This document shows, one piece after another, positions 10,985 through 23,167 of a stretch of 64,000 nt of DNA. Source of the DNA: Blasia pusilla (Eukaryota > Marchantiophyta > Marchantiopsida > Blasiales). The stretch is taken from positions 17,670,001 through 17,734,000 of the forward strand of contig CM114272.1 of the NCBI GenBank assembly GCA_050084515.1. The letters run 5' to 3'. Numbering within the stretch: position 1 is the stretch's first letter; the number at the start of each line of letters is the position of its first letter. The notes under the pieces were generated by a model. The model was given only the letters and a program-made list of their open reading frames with translations, was not told the origin of the DNA and did not search any database. The translations under genes were made by a program, and so were the position numbers.

Positions 10985-11530
10985 GTTTGCCAGTTTGGAT
11001 TTTTGAGGTTGGGCTACGTGGACCGATTCTGCTTCTCACTGCGAATGGTTTTCTTTCGTGTGCATGTTTGAAGGGGATGAATCTTGAGATAAAACAGTTG
11101 TGAGAGTAGAGCTATATTTCAGTTGTAGCGTGTCAACAACCTTCATATAAGGTTTCCTTTCACGTACTTATTTATGTACTCTGAAATCATATGCCTGACC
11201 CCAGATTCAGTATCCAATTGAAAATTCCTGGGTTCTTCAATATTACAAGAATTAAAAGAATTAAAATGTGTAGCGATGTAGAGCTGGCACGACCGGGAAT
11301 CAGATTGTCCACGTAACACATCCTGGTCACCAAAGAATGGAGAAAACCGTGATTATTCCAACCAACAAGTTGAGGAACTAGAAAATAGCCATCACTTAAA
11401 TGCTAATCTACCAAATTAAAAAATATATATAATATAACTTGTAATTATTAAACTATTTTAAATCACTTACCTCAAACAACTCTGCCCGCCTTGTCACCTG
11501 AGCAGGCCTCGCTATCCGGACGCACCAGTT
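10985..11530 (-). pseudogene. Family copy E: remnant
   Basis: The minus strand keeps the end of exon 1 with a GAG/GTAAGTG donor (about 11470) and the start of exon 2 (TGGAATAATCACGG, about 11365). Exon 2 is then cut short near 11275. Next come an exon-3 tail, a 58-nt intron (11083-11140) and an exon-4 start (ATTCATCCCC). The body of exons 1-3 is deleted, so it cannot be functional. Its value is comparative: it keeps both ends of intron 3 while the middle is scrambled. Confidence 0.6.
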
Positions 11531-11539
11531 AGGTGCGAT

Positions 11540-14500
11540 GGACACAATTCATATTGTATGCATTAATCATTTTGGTAATGCACTCTTAAAATATCATGAA
11601 TAGCAATCAAATCTAGCCTACTAAAAAATTTCTTTATTGAAACAGAATATTATAATCATGTCACTTCTTAAAATATTCTCTAGTTGTCAATACTTACAAA
11701 ATCACTTTTCAGACGGATAGAAAGTAAAAGTCATATGATTTATGATCACAACTTACGATAATGAGTCTTACAATGATGGGTAAATAATTACTTGTTACAC
11801 ATAGAAAGTAAAAGTCATCTGATTGGAAAATTTATCCAATATTAAACGTTTAATCTCCAAATGGATATTAAACGTATTTGGCAAGTTATCCTACTCAAGG
11901 CCAGTCTTATTGGATTCAAAACTTCATCTCTCCCAAAACATTGCATGGGAATTCATCATTCCACCATGAAATTCTAAAAGAGATCACAATATAATTTGAA
12001 AACAAATAACTAGCCACCATGTGAAATTGAATTGGCAGTGTGGTTACATGGTAAGATGAAACTAAGTTGCATATAATAATAAGCTGGTAAATTATTTTAG
12101 TATAAATACACATTACATATGTATTTGTACTAATTTTAATAGAAAAAAATTTTCAAATGGGAAAGTTGTTTCTTAATTTGTAATTGTTCCTCATGTAACA
12201 TGTAACGAAAGAAAATAAGCAAGCTAGGCATGATAAAAATTTATTTATCTTTACTTTTCTATTTATCTCATGTACTATTATAAAATAACATATTTAAATT
12301 TTATGATTAATCAAATATGTTTTATAAAAATACATTTTTATTTTTAATCACAATTAATTTTGGTAAATATTTCAAAAATGAATACATTTTTTAATCTTAT
12401 CTTAATTTGTTACAATAATCATTACTCATTATTAATGAATTATAACCAAGATTTTGCATAAATAAAAAGGTCCATAATTTTTGGGAAATTTTATAAATGA
12501 CAAATATGAATTTTTCATTAGGCATCCCATCATTGACATGCCACCTTATATTTTCTTGCATAGAAATCAAAAACTTGAAAAAATTAAATAAATTTTCTTG
12601 AAAATATCCCAAAAATTCCACACCAAATATCCACTCACCAATATTTGATTAAACCTCTTAAATTATTACAATTGCATCGTAGGAAGTAATTTTTGTAAGC
12701 ATAAATATCAATACACCACACATGTGTGGATAAAGGAAGGATTTTTTATTCCCATATTCTTGTTGTTTGGATTGAAAGATACCGCCACGGAGTTTTTGCT
12801 AGTCATGGATAGGACCTTGGTATATTTGGATTTTGCTAGAATCCCAAGTGAAATCAAAGCACATAGTGATATTCCTTAGCTTCTCTTTAATGTCAAATCA
12901 AATCTAATCTCATCAAGAATCTTACATAAAGCTTAGATTAATCACTAGACAAAAAGTACCATAGCTCTTGAGCCTCATGGAAGGACCTCTCTCTCTCTCT
13001 CTCTCAATTATGAAATCCATACATACAACCGGTTATATACCAAAAAGGTTTTTAGTCCTCCTACTTTATGGTTTGATTCCATTAATTCTAGATATCCATC
13101 TATACTTGTCATATCATACGAAAAAATGCGGAGTCGTCATGTTACCCTATCATTAGTTATCTTCTTGTCATCAATCTTCTCCAAGTAATACTACATTGCT
13201 ACCCAATTGTCCTATGTATATTTGGGCAAAGTTGTGCATAAATCAAAAATTTGGTATTTTTTAAAAATATCCCAAGCATTTGATCTCATTATTGATGGGA
13301 CACATTTCTTTTAAAAAAAATTTTGGCCTAGTATGTCTCAATCAAAAATATGAATATTCAATCATTTTTTTTAATTATTTTTGAATTTTGGAATAGACAT
13401 GCCACTATTGATGTGATGCATATTCTTTTGCTTATAAGGCAATAAAAAATATAGATATTCCATAATTTTTTCCTAAATTCCATATGAAATATTTTGCTCC
13501 GAAAATTTCATTAAACCTTGCATTTAGGATCCATTCACCGTTAGCGAAGAACTTATTGAGAAGCGGGGTCAAACATAACATGAGCCACCCTCTCAAGCAT
13601 CCATCACAAACTAGCAAGGTAACGGCACGAACCGCACCCTTGGAAGATCCACACAAGACATAATTTTAGTGGTAGATCTCACTTTCAAGTTTATGTCAAC
13701 TATCTTGTTAATGTTGGGAATCTCACATGACACATAATTAAGCATATGGTCCTTCTAAAATTTATCATTGTGTCCCTCTCACAGGATAATGTATGATAGT
13801 AAATACCTTACATACTCTAAAAATGATGCACTCAATTGTAATATCCAACATTGTTAGTACCAAATGAAACAAGTAGATAAAATCTTCTTATTAATGAAAC
13901 CTCTTGATATTGAGTCAATAGTCTCCTCCCCAAATAGTTCTATATCCCAATGTGTCTTGATATTGTGAAAGAATAAGGCTCTTAAATCATTTCGGCATGA
14001 CTCTCTACAATATCTTTGCACGTTAAAAATATGTTTACTCTCACACATCTGAAAGTTCAATTGTTCATCAACATCAAGACCTACGGCCATAGAAGAATCT
14101 CACTCTAAATAAAAAATTAAGGTAAAAAGGATGCTAAGGATGTATATCCACTAAACTTGTTGCCCATTACCAATCATGGTTGCATTTACAGGGGCCTGTT
14201 CCTCCCCAGCAGGGGTGATGTATGGCTGTAGCAAAATCTTACTCTAAATAAAAAATTAAGGTGAAAAGGATGCTAAGGATGTTTGTCCACTAAACTTGTA
14301 CAAATGTAAAATCATAGTATTGAATTTCAAAGATGTTTGAAAATTATCAGATATTATGCATAGTTCGACATGAGATTTTCATACATTTTTCTACCTGCCA
14401 TACCACCAATATTCTATCGACAGCTAGCTAGAAGTCTACTTCATTCCAAAGTGTTACAAGTCCTTGTAGGCACGTTGCACTAACCATGCTTGCTATGAAA

Positions 14501-15800
14501 GATGAGGCATCACTCATACTTTACCAATTACTATCCGTCTTGACTCATAAGGTATATATCCCCAATGACGATTGTATGATCTCACTCTCTAGAAGTCATT
14601 ATGTGTGTTATGTTGCCAATGCACAACTAATCTTAGACTATCCCATGCCCGTGGATATCTCTCAATCATTTATTATCTCCTCAAGAGCCTCAAGATCTAA
14701 GGACTCTCAATGAGTTCATCTAACATGAATGACATTATACAACTTTTCATGGTAAACAAACTCAAGTGTGTAGATATGTGATATCCATACATCATCTCTT
14801 CATATGGACTCAACCCATCTATATATTATTACGTCTTCCAAGTTGATGTATTACAAAGTTACACAAGGACAAAGTCTGTGTCTGCCGACATGTTCATGCA
14901 TGCAGACTTATGTTCGTCCCCCCTCCCCCCACTCCCCCTCTGTTCGTGAGCCACACTTTCTCGTTGCTTCCTCCTCCCTTCTCCACTCCCTCCTCCCTTA
15001 TTGCCCCACCGTCCTTATCTTGCCTTCCACAATGAATTTGAAGTGTAGACCCCACATATCTATTTTTTTACAATCATAATGGACTACCTACAAATCATAT
15101 TCAAGTATCGATCACTATTCATGTAATTTCAATACCAGCTAGATGACATACCACTCATGTCACTTTTAACCTAAGTGGTAGAAATCTGTATTATTCAATG
15201 CATAGTGATTGTAGTAAAAGTAAAAGATAATGTGAATTAACTTTTACGCTTAACTTTCACTCGTTAGTTATTTTTTGGATAGTACATATCTTTTAATTTT
15301 AATAATGTGAATTAATAATGATGGTTACCTCATTAAGTCTTCTTGATACATCTGGTCTATTATTTTTCCATATTTTTTCTTGGTATTACCATTTTTTTTT
15401 ACATATTCCTTTACCTTTCTCTTAGTTTTTCTCTCTCCTCCTCTCATTTAATCTCATAAAGTTTATCATTTACTTTCCAATTTGGTAAGTAATTGATTTG
15501 AATTTTCCTCCCATAATTTAATTTTTCCATCAATATGCAATTTGCATACGGGTTAGATGTGTGAATCAATCAATCAATGTTTTTCTTATCTTTACAACCA
15601 CTTTCTCCGTGAAAATGAAAAAGAGTGTGTAAGTTTAAACTATATTATATCGGGAGATTTAATTTATAGAGCAACACTAGTTAGTATGTTCCACCTAAGA
15701 AAGTAAACTATGAGCCACAAACGTAGTTTTGACATGGTACATCATGTGACGCTATGGAGAGAGATTTCGTCCTCTCCATAAGGATAGCAATTGCAGTATA
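11540..15800. other. AT-rich gene-poor stretch
   Basis: Markedly AT-rich with many A and T runs. A short CT microsatellite lies at about 12988-13006 and a CCCTCCCCCC-type pyrimidine stretch at 14920-15000. Frames are short and show no recognisable protein or splice-supported gene. One direct repeat is listed separately. Confidence 0.6.
14098..14299. repeat. Pair of about 62-bp direct repeats
   Basis: CTCTAAATAAAAAATTAAGG through GGATGCTAAGGATG to CCACTAAACTTGT occurs at 14098-14160 and again at about 14237-14299, with only a few mismatches and about 77 bp between. Confidence 0.85.
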
Positions 15801-15805
15801 TTTTT

Positions 15806-16150
15806 CAGCTCAATGAGCACCCCAGTTTCGCCATTGGCAATGGAAGTCATATATAATTTTCAGCGTTCGCCATTAGCAATGGAAGTCGTATATAATTTTC
15901 AGCGTAGATTTTATAATTTGCAGCTTAATGAGCAGTTCTCCATTCGCAGTCATATTTTTATATGACATACCTTCGATTTCATAATTTGCAGCACAATGAG
16001 CAATGATAGTTTTACATGACATGACGTACAATGAGCAGTTTAATTTCTCCACTAGCAATGATATTCGAATATGACGTCCACGGTAGATTACATATTTTAC
16101 AGCTGAATGAGCAGTTTCATTTGTCCAGCGGCAAGGTTGGTTGCCGAGTT
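15806..16150. repeat. Degenerate minisatellite
   Basis: Recurring blocks are CGCCATTGGCAATGGAAGTC, ATATAATTTTCAGCG and AATGAGCAGTTT. Two near-identical 38-bp units lie at 15830-15905, and more diverged ones continue to about 16150. Confidence 0.7.
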
Positions 16151-16734
16151 TACAATCGAACTCGAGATTACGACCACTTCTCATTGAACATATAGAATGG
16201 GAGCTGGGAATGATATGCTCGCACGAGCGCTAATGTTCCTTTCTTAACACTTGTCTGTCATAATCGCAACATTGTTGTCGTAGGAGTGATTTATGGTAGT
16301 TTAGAAATGTGCACTTGTAATAATATTTGTAAATTGCCATCCGAAGCGGATTATATTAACGATATTTAGCAACATGTCGAGAGCATGTTTTATATATAAT
16401 AGAGTCGTTGTCAGTAATCCCATGATGTATCTTGCATTCAATATCATCTTCCACATGCGTAGTATTCACGTCACCGTAGTTACTTAAGGTGATACATCTC
16501 GTGTTTTCCACTATTGATGAGTACACGTAGTTACAAGTGACGAGTTGGTATTTCCATCATGCAAATTCTCCTCCGAGGAGTTAGAAAACGTGTTTTCTCC
16601 TGCAACACATTTGGAAAGACAGAAAACATGAACGGGATCATATTACAGGGCAAGTTTTTGGGAAACTCTTCGTCCAACATTACCTTCTATGGAGAAACAT
16701 TTTAATGCTTTGCAAATTTCAAATAGATTGAGTT

Positions 16735-18297
16735 TCAATAAGAGAATGACGATGAGCAAACTTCGCCATTTTCTAACCATGAAAAGGTCTTTGCGGTAAC
16801 TTTGAGCGGATTATTTTGTTGCAGTACATTGAAGAATTCTTCTTTCGTAACTGTTTGCGAGTGGTCTGCAGTTGATGACTGTTCTTGAACGTTGAAGGAC
16901 CAATTAATTTTCAAAGACGAGTCTTTTTCTTTCGTCTGCATGTTTGTGGAGTATGCATCCTGAGATCAGATAATTAAGAATCAATTTACTTGCTCCAGTT
17001 ATCCGCGGCGTCAAAAACCTTAATATCAGCATCTCTTTGACGTATACAACCTCAGAATTTGATGCGTTCTCCAATTGTGAACTTCCAATATTGCCTTCGT
17101 CACAGTTGAAACAACGAGTGCAATATTTTGTTTGGTATTTTGCCAAAGAGCCGCAGGCACAAATGTTCTTGCTGATAGACTTGAACTTCGCCTCTACTTC
17201 TTGGAGTTCAGATTTCCTGCCGATAGATTTGGACTCCGCCTCTACTACTTGGAGTTCAGATTCAGATCTGCCATAGCATCGCGTATGCGGGTCCAGCAGG
17301 GCTGACTGGCCAGGATGGGTCATTATCTTCTCTTCAGGTAGACAGTTAGCCTGCTGCTTTCATTCGGAAAATTCACAGGAAACAAGATATCATCAGCAAT
17401 CAAAATGAAATGAAAAGGAATCAGGAAACATCACTTTCTACAAGTACAACCATCATCATGGCAAAGAAATTTTGAATGCCTCATCGACTGGGAATGCGCG
17501 AGCAAACGACTCCTTTTTACAAATTGCAGCACGTTCAATTAGTTATTTCTGTCCATATCCGACGGAAGTTCAGACAAAGAGCAGTCGTAGGTTATGTAGC
17601 GTGCACGTTTATATTCTATACCTTCGCGGCTTCGCCCACATGGAGATTTTCCGAATAAAGGTTGTTTTCAGCAGAAAGGTCGGTTTCGGGCTGCTGCGCT
17701 CTGCTTCCATAGTTTCTAATCGCTTTGCAGCATTTGGAAGCTCTGGCGGAATCAGAAGGAGACATAACCAGAACTGTGGAATCCTCCACCTTCATGCGTT
17801 CTTCTGAAGATTCTTCAGGTTGCGATGTAGGGCTAGAAATTTTGTTATCTGAAGGACATGGAATCTGATTCTCCACAAAATACATGTCCGTCACCGAAGA
17901 TTGGCGAAAAATCGTGGTTATTCCAACTCACAAGTTCAGGGACGAGAAAACAGCCAACAAGATTCAAAAAAATTTACACATTTGAATCCTAATCTACCAA
18001 AACACGTGAAGCTTTCAGAACTGAGATTCTTCCAGAATCACTTACCTCAAATAACTTAGCCCGCTTTGTCATCGGAGCAGCTCTGAGAATTCCACCATGG
18101 TCAGATTCGTGCTCGTCTTCCTCTACAGCCCTCGCTTTCCTCTTTCCGGACGCAGACATTGAGACGGCCGCACCAGTGAGGCTTTCGGAAGCGCCGGCTT
18201 GTAAACGACGTCCATCGTTGATGAGAAGGCCGATGCGAGTCTTCACTCGGTTGACCCGATGCAGCAACTTGAAGGACAACATTCTCATGGACGCCAT
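16735..18297 (-). CDS. Family copy C: best-preserved member of an unrecognised spliced gene family
   Basis: Exon 1 is 18046-18297 (84 codons; ATG 18295-18297; donor GAG/GTAAGT). Exon 2 is 17622-17926 (acceptor GTGAG, donor AAG/GTATAG). Exon 3 is 17019-17350 (acceptor CAG/GCTAAC). Intron 3 is 16960-17018 (59 nt). Exon 4 runs from 16959 to a stop near 16735. The N-terminal region is basic and amphipathic, followed by GKRKARAVEEDEHES and MTKRAKL, which look like nuclear localisation signals. Exon 2 is Ser- and acid-rich (SSPTSQPEESSE, then a CCKA motif). Exon 3 has paired Glu-rich repeats and CACGS..YQTKYCTRC, a possible metal-binding Cys cluster. Exon 4 ends near FSWLENGE. A one-base insertion near 17900 shifts exon 2 relative to the other copies, so this copy may also be damaged. 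I do not recognise the family. Confidence 0.5.
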
Positions 18298-18441
18298 CTT
18301 CGAGAGTAAGGAGCAGCCACACGACACGTGAATGGTGGAATATATGAATATTACGGCGGAGAGCTAAAGCTGGAGGCGTTGAGCGCAAGCTGAATTGCTT
18401 TGAGGTGGAGAATGATTACTCTTCCTCTCCGGGTAGGACCA

Positions 18442-18448
18442 TTTTATA
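18442..18448 (-). promoter_or_regulatory. TATA box of copy C
   Basis: Minus strand reads CATATAAAATGG about 150 nt upstream of the ATG, inside a stretch identical to the copy A promoter (GGGTAGGACCATTTTATATG on the plus strand). Confidence 0.6.
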
Positions 18449-18469
18449 TGGGAGGAAGGGAGCGGTCGG

Positions 18470-18845
18470 TCACTGAAGTGGGAAGGGAAGACTGACGACA
18501 CCGACAAATGCGAGTCCAGACTGCGCAGGGCTCCTAACCTCCTTAGTACGCTGCTTTCATCTGTGAGACGTGACTGACGTGGATCATGTAAAGATCAATC
18601 GTCACCGTTCGGTGGAGAATGCATGCAGAAACAATCTGGTCTAACGTATTTGTATTCAACTAGTTATGAAGAGGGAAGACCGACGGCACCGACAGCTGAG
18701 AGTCGCGACTGCGGAATGCTCCTTATCTCCTGAGTACACGCGGCTTTCTTCTGTGAGACGTGACAGACCGGGATTTTATGTAGATCAATCTTCGCCCTTC
18801 GGTAGAGAATGCATGGAGAAATAATGTGGTCTGAACGGATTTGTA
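18470..18845. repeat. Tandem duplication upstream of copy C (about 185-bp units)
   Basis: Units at about 18470-18660 and 18661-18845 share GGGAAGACTGACG/CGACGGCACCGACAG, TGTGAGACGTGAC and GTGGAGAATGCATG. They correspond one-to-one to the two units upstream of copy A. Confidence 0.75.
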
Positions 18846-18964
18846 TTAGAATCATAAATATTTTAGAAAACCAGCGTCATATATACTAGTTTTCGACTTT
18901 AAGTCTCACGACTGGACAATTTTTATTTGAGAAAGTAATTGGATAACAGATGAATGTCTAGTCG

Positions 18965-19110
18965 AGAATAACTTCCTTGGGTAGCTGCTTTATACGGTAA
19001 GACGTGACTGAATACAAGTAAAGAGCTTAAATTAGTGAGTCACTTCTCACGGAATGAAGCACCCTACCAAGGAAGTTCGGAGTCCTCCCCAATCTGGAGG
19101 TGCCATGTGC
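18965..19110. promoter_or_regulatory. Upstream region of copy D with an inverted AACTTCCTTGG motif
   Basis: TAACTTCCTTGG (about 18969) and CCAAGGAAGTT (about 19067) are inverted copies about 95 bp apart between the divergent C and D genes. A matching block lies beside copy A at 6860-7010. Conservation over this block hints at a shared control region; the role is inference. Confidence 0.35.
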
Positions 19111-19157
19111 CATGTGTCATTCCTCTTCAGTGTCCGACCGCTGCCGTCCTCTCCCCA

Positions 19158-19164
19158 TATAAAA
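19158..19164 (+). promoter_or_regulatory. TATA box of copy D
   Basis: CCATATAAAAGGC lies 129 nt upstream of the ATG, the same arrangement as copies A and C. Confidence 0.6.
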
Positions 19165-19286
19165 GGCTCCTGCCCGTAGAGGAAGAGTTATCATTAACCG
19201 TCTCAATTAGCTCACTTGCGCTCACAGCCCCAAGCTCTCCGCCGTAACATCCATATTCCGTCATTCACGATCAGTGACTCTCGAAG

Positions 19287-20360
19287 ATGGCGTCCCTGAG
19301 AATTCTGTTCTTCAAGTTGCTCCATCGGGTTAACCAGTTGAAGAGTCGGATCGGCCTTCTCATCAATGCTAGCCGGCTTATCGGAAAGTCCAAATGGTGC
19401 GATCATCTCACCTCGCGACTCCGGAAAGAGGAAAGCGAGGCCTGAAGAGGAAGACAAGCATGAATCTGGCCATGGTGCAAGGATAAATGCTGCTCCGATG
19501 ACAAAGCGGGCTAAGTTATGTGAGGTAGGTGATTCCAAAAGAGTCTCAGATGAAAATGCTTCAGCGCGTAAATTAGGATTGAGTATGTGAAAACCTTTGA
19601 AGCTTGTGAAAGTGCTGTTTTCTCGTTCCTGAATTTGTAGGTTGGAAGAATCACAGTTTTTTCGATTCTTCGGTGACCGACATGTATTATGTGGACGATC
19701 AGATTCTGTGTCGTTCCAAGAACAAAAGTGCCAGCTCTACATCGCAACCTGAAGAATCTTTAGAAGAACCTATGGAGCCGAAGAAGTCTACTATTCTGGT
19801 TATGTCATCTTCTGATTCCGGCAGTGCTTCCGAATGCTGCAAAGCGAAGAGAAACTGTGGAAGCAGAGCGGAGCAGCCCGAAACCGATCTTTCTGTTGAA
19901 AACAACTTTCACACGGAATATCTCTATATCGGCGAAGCTGCCAAGGTACAGTGCACAATGGTGACGACTCTATCTCGTGAGCGGTAATGTCTGCGGGTCA
20001 GTGCAGCTACATACACATAAACACACGGATCTGTTTCTTGCAGCTACTTTTATTTTGGGTCACGGTTGCCCTGTTTCACGTGCAATTTCTTAATAAACGG
20101 AGGCCAACCGCTCAAGTGAAGAGGAAACATGTAATAGCCTCAACAGGTCAGATTTGTTGGACCGGGTTACTCCATACTGCCATCACGAAGCTGAATCTGA
20201 ACTCCAAGAAGTACACACGGGGTCGAAGTATATTAGCAATATTAATACTTCCATCTCTGGATCTTCGGTCAAAAGAAACAAGAGACTCCACTACATTCAA
20301 CTGATACAAGGTGAATTCTTATATATGCTGCAGGAAGGAAAATCAGCTTCAATGAAATGA
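19287..20360 (+). pseudogene. Family copy D: divergent copy with an exon-1 frameshift
   Basis: ATG at 19287 begins MASLRILFFKLLHRVNQ. Compared with copy C, 14 nt are missing after LLIN, which shifts the frame. A second ATG at 19366 restores the family frame (DSGKRKARPEEED, then MTKRAKL) up to a GAG/GTAGGT donor after 19524. Exon 2 is 19641-19945, with acceptor TTTGTAG and donor AAG/GTACAG, exactly the length of exon 2 in C. It keeps TSQPEESLEE and a CCKAKRN motif. Exon 3 is recognisable at about 20145-20310 (LLDRVTPYCHHEAESELQ) but lacks the Cys cluster. The protein either starts at 19366 or is dead. Confidence 0.5.
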
Positions 20361-20379
20361 AAGATATTCACATCTATAT

Positions 20380-23160
20380 AGGTTTGCAGCTAATTAAAAC
20401 TGAAGAACGCATGATTTATACACTAAAAATTTGAGATGCCGTCTCCGATCGCTCGATGAACGCATATGAAAAATACGGAAGCGAAAGTTTGCTGCTTCAC
20501 AATCTTTATACAAAAAGTCGTTACCGATTAAATTGCGCAGTAAATGGATAATTTTGGCTAAGTTTATAATCTCGAGCGGATTTCACCCACAAATAATTCT
20601 GTCGTTCGAAATACGGATTTGTGATCATCTGCACATACGTACTGCAATCTCTATCATTCGAATTCATGTAATCTCTTCTCATCACTCTTCACGTGTGTGG
20701 CATATAAGATTGTTTCTACTTCCGACCATATGTCGAATGACGATGTTTCGGATTTGTTGGGTCCATAGCCCAAAAGTGTTGACCACGCGCTCACGCTTGC
20801 ATTGCAAACGAACACGTTCCATGATTGCATTATTAAGGAACTCTTTGTAACCTCGAGCGTTGGAACTTACTCGTTGCCCAGACACCGCCGACAGTGCAGA
20901 AATGTGACTTCGCTGTGGCAATCTAGAGATTCTTGAAAACTCGCCTCTAAAGCGGACGCTACACATATATGAATCGACAACAAGATTCATATATGTTTTT
21001 GAGTGCAACATAATCCGGTTTCCTGCATAGAGACGTTTCATGATATTGCGACAACTTGATGCTGAAGGTTTGAAACTGGATCATGCGCCAGAAAGCTACC
21101 AGAGATACGGAATCTATACAGCGTGCTATCCGTCGTCGGCCGCACCAATTCCAATTGCCAGTAACATGAGAGAGCGACAGAAAAGACCAGAGACCATCAT
21201 CCGTCATCACGATAGGCAACCTACGAATTGGGGATGAATGATTTATGCATACATATCTCATAAAAGTTTTGGCCATTCGCGTGAACAAGTCAAGCTAAGA
21301 AGGGACTATGGAGACTTTGATCTATTGCTACGGTGCGTCCCCTAATAAAGAAACGCTCCACTTGGACGCATCGGCACGTCACTCCATTGTATTCTTCAAA
21401 TTGTGGTTAAAAATATTAAAAAAACTTATTCTTTGTTCAGGAAATCAAAGTGATCTTCATGTCGATAATAGTTCCCTTTACTCCTTCTTACTAATTTACT
21501 CCTTCTTACTAAAATGCTTTGAAAATTTAGTCAACAAAGTTTGAAGGAAGAAAAAAAGGTCTCAATAATTGCAAAGTAGTCTTTACAAAGTTCATTTACT
21601 TTCATATTCACAAGAAAAATATCCTCTACTTCTTAGGCAAAAAATCACTACTTAATGATAATATTGAATCTAATATCTATTAATTACATATTAATTAGAA
21701 AAATATGTTGAAACTTCTTCTTTTTTTTCAATCCCACCTCACTAATAAACAATTGATTATAGTTAAATTGACCGCAAGGATATTTGACATTCATCCTTAT
21801 GCTCAATTAGAGGTCGTGGGTCCACGTGTCGTATATCATAAAACGAATCGGGTTATAATATTACGTAAGGCCTCATGTAACTTACTAAACGTTCCACAAA
21901 GCATAAGGCAAGTACATATCTATTCTTGTTAAGTTCATTATAAGTTATCCATTGGTTATAAATTCACGATATCTTCAACATTCAAGTTTTTTTTATGAAA
22001 TTTGCACACCGACATTTCCATACATAAGGCAGATACTCTACGTGCTATCAAGTTGTCTAGTTGTCTAGCTTACTTCCTACTATAAAAGACCCTTAGAACT
22101 AGAATCGCATGGTAGAACCGATCAGAAATAGTTTAACATTGTGAAATCAGGATGAAGAGTAAGCTAGATATGGTTGAGCATCAAGTGGCCTATAAATCCT
22201 TGACAAATGCCATGAAGATCTTACCCACCCATGCTTGAGGAGTGTAATATGCTCACAAGAACGAGTCGTTCCTACAAATCCTTGACAAATGCCATGAAGA
22301 TCTCACCCGCCCATGCTTCAAGAGTGCAATATGCTCATAAGCATGAGACCATGATTAACGAAAGGCGAGAATGTGGTCATACAGCATTAGACAAGGCTCA
22401 TAATGCTTGAGAAAATGGAGCAACACGTCTATTCATTACCTGTCTTTGAAAATGAACTCTTACCTCTGCAAAACACCAAGCCGCACCCAACAACAAGACG
22501 ACAAAAAACTTAAGGGAACGCCACGGACAGAGACCATCAAAGAACACCTACACACCACAAAAAATAGCCCGCAATTACTCGTAGAAATGGAGAGATGTAC
22601 AAAGGAGGCACACACAATGTGGAGCAAAAGGAAATCAGGGAAGGAGATACGCAAATCGACACAATTACCAAGACCCTACTCGACACGAACCAGGTAATAA
22701 TGGTATGATCAAATCGAATCAGGGTCCGGGAAGATTTTTTTAACTACCAGAGTATTACCGGTAATATTTATTTTTACCCTGTTTTTCTCACACGTTACAG
22801 TTACAGGCTTCAAGAGGGTGTTATCATGTGTACAATTTTTTCTGATATTTTTAATATTAATATGTGGATATCCGAAAATTAGTTTTGTTCCCACGTTAAA
22901 TTTCTGTCCAAACTTTTTTCCGTTTATTTTGCAAGTCGTCAACAGTAATCGTTGGTATATTTCCCGGAAACAAAAAATTTCTTGTGGAATTCCATCTTTT
23001 CTTATTCATTCACTTCCACAATCTGAAGACTTAAATTCTAAAGACTAAACACTCTATTCACTTTCAAGTTCATCTATTGAAGTTCCCCATTCCACATTCT
23101 ATGATATCCTTGGTAGGAGTTGAACCTGATAATATTCCCACGGGTTGGGAGCCAAGGATC
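20380..23160. other. No convincing gene; possible PIF/Harbinger trace
   Basis: On the minus strand near 21130 one frame reads IGA.DG.HA..IP, and near 20990 another reads KTYMNLVVDSYM. These resemble, in order, two segments of PIF/Harbinger-type DDE transposases, but frames shift between them and downstream residues do not fit. A tandem duplication lies at 22190-22340. The rest is AT-rich with no recognisable coding. Confidence 0.25.
22190..22340. repeat. Tandem pair of about 70-bp repeats
   Basis: AAATCCTTGACAAATGCCAT, GAAGATCT, CCCATGCTT and AATATGCTCA recur in order at about 22190-22259 and 22272-22340. Confidence 0.8.
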
Positions 23161-23167
23161 TTCCCCC

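Noticed and set aside
16735-18297. Assigning the A-E family to a MYND or other known zinc-finger family
   Set aside because: The Cys spacing in CACGS..YQTKYCTRC does not fit any zinc-finger pattern I can name with confidence.
22715-22730. CAGGGTCCGGGAA as the hAT terminal inverted repeat
   Set aside because: No matching reverse complement was found on the other side of the hAT coding remnant.
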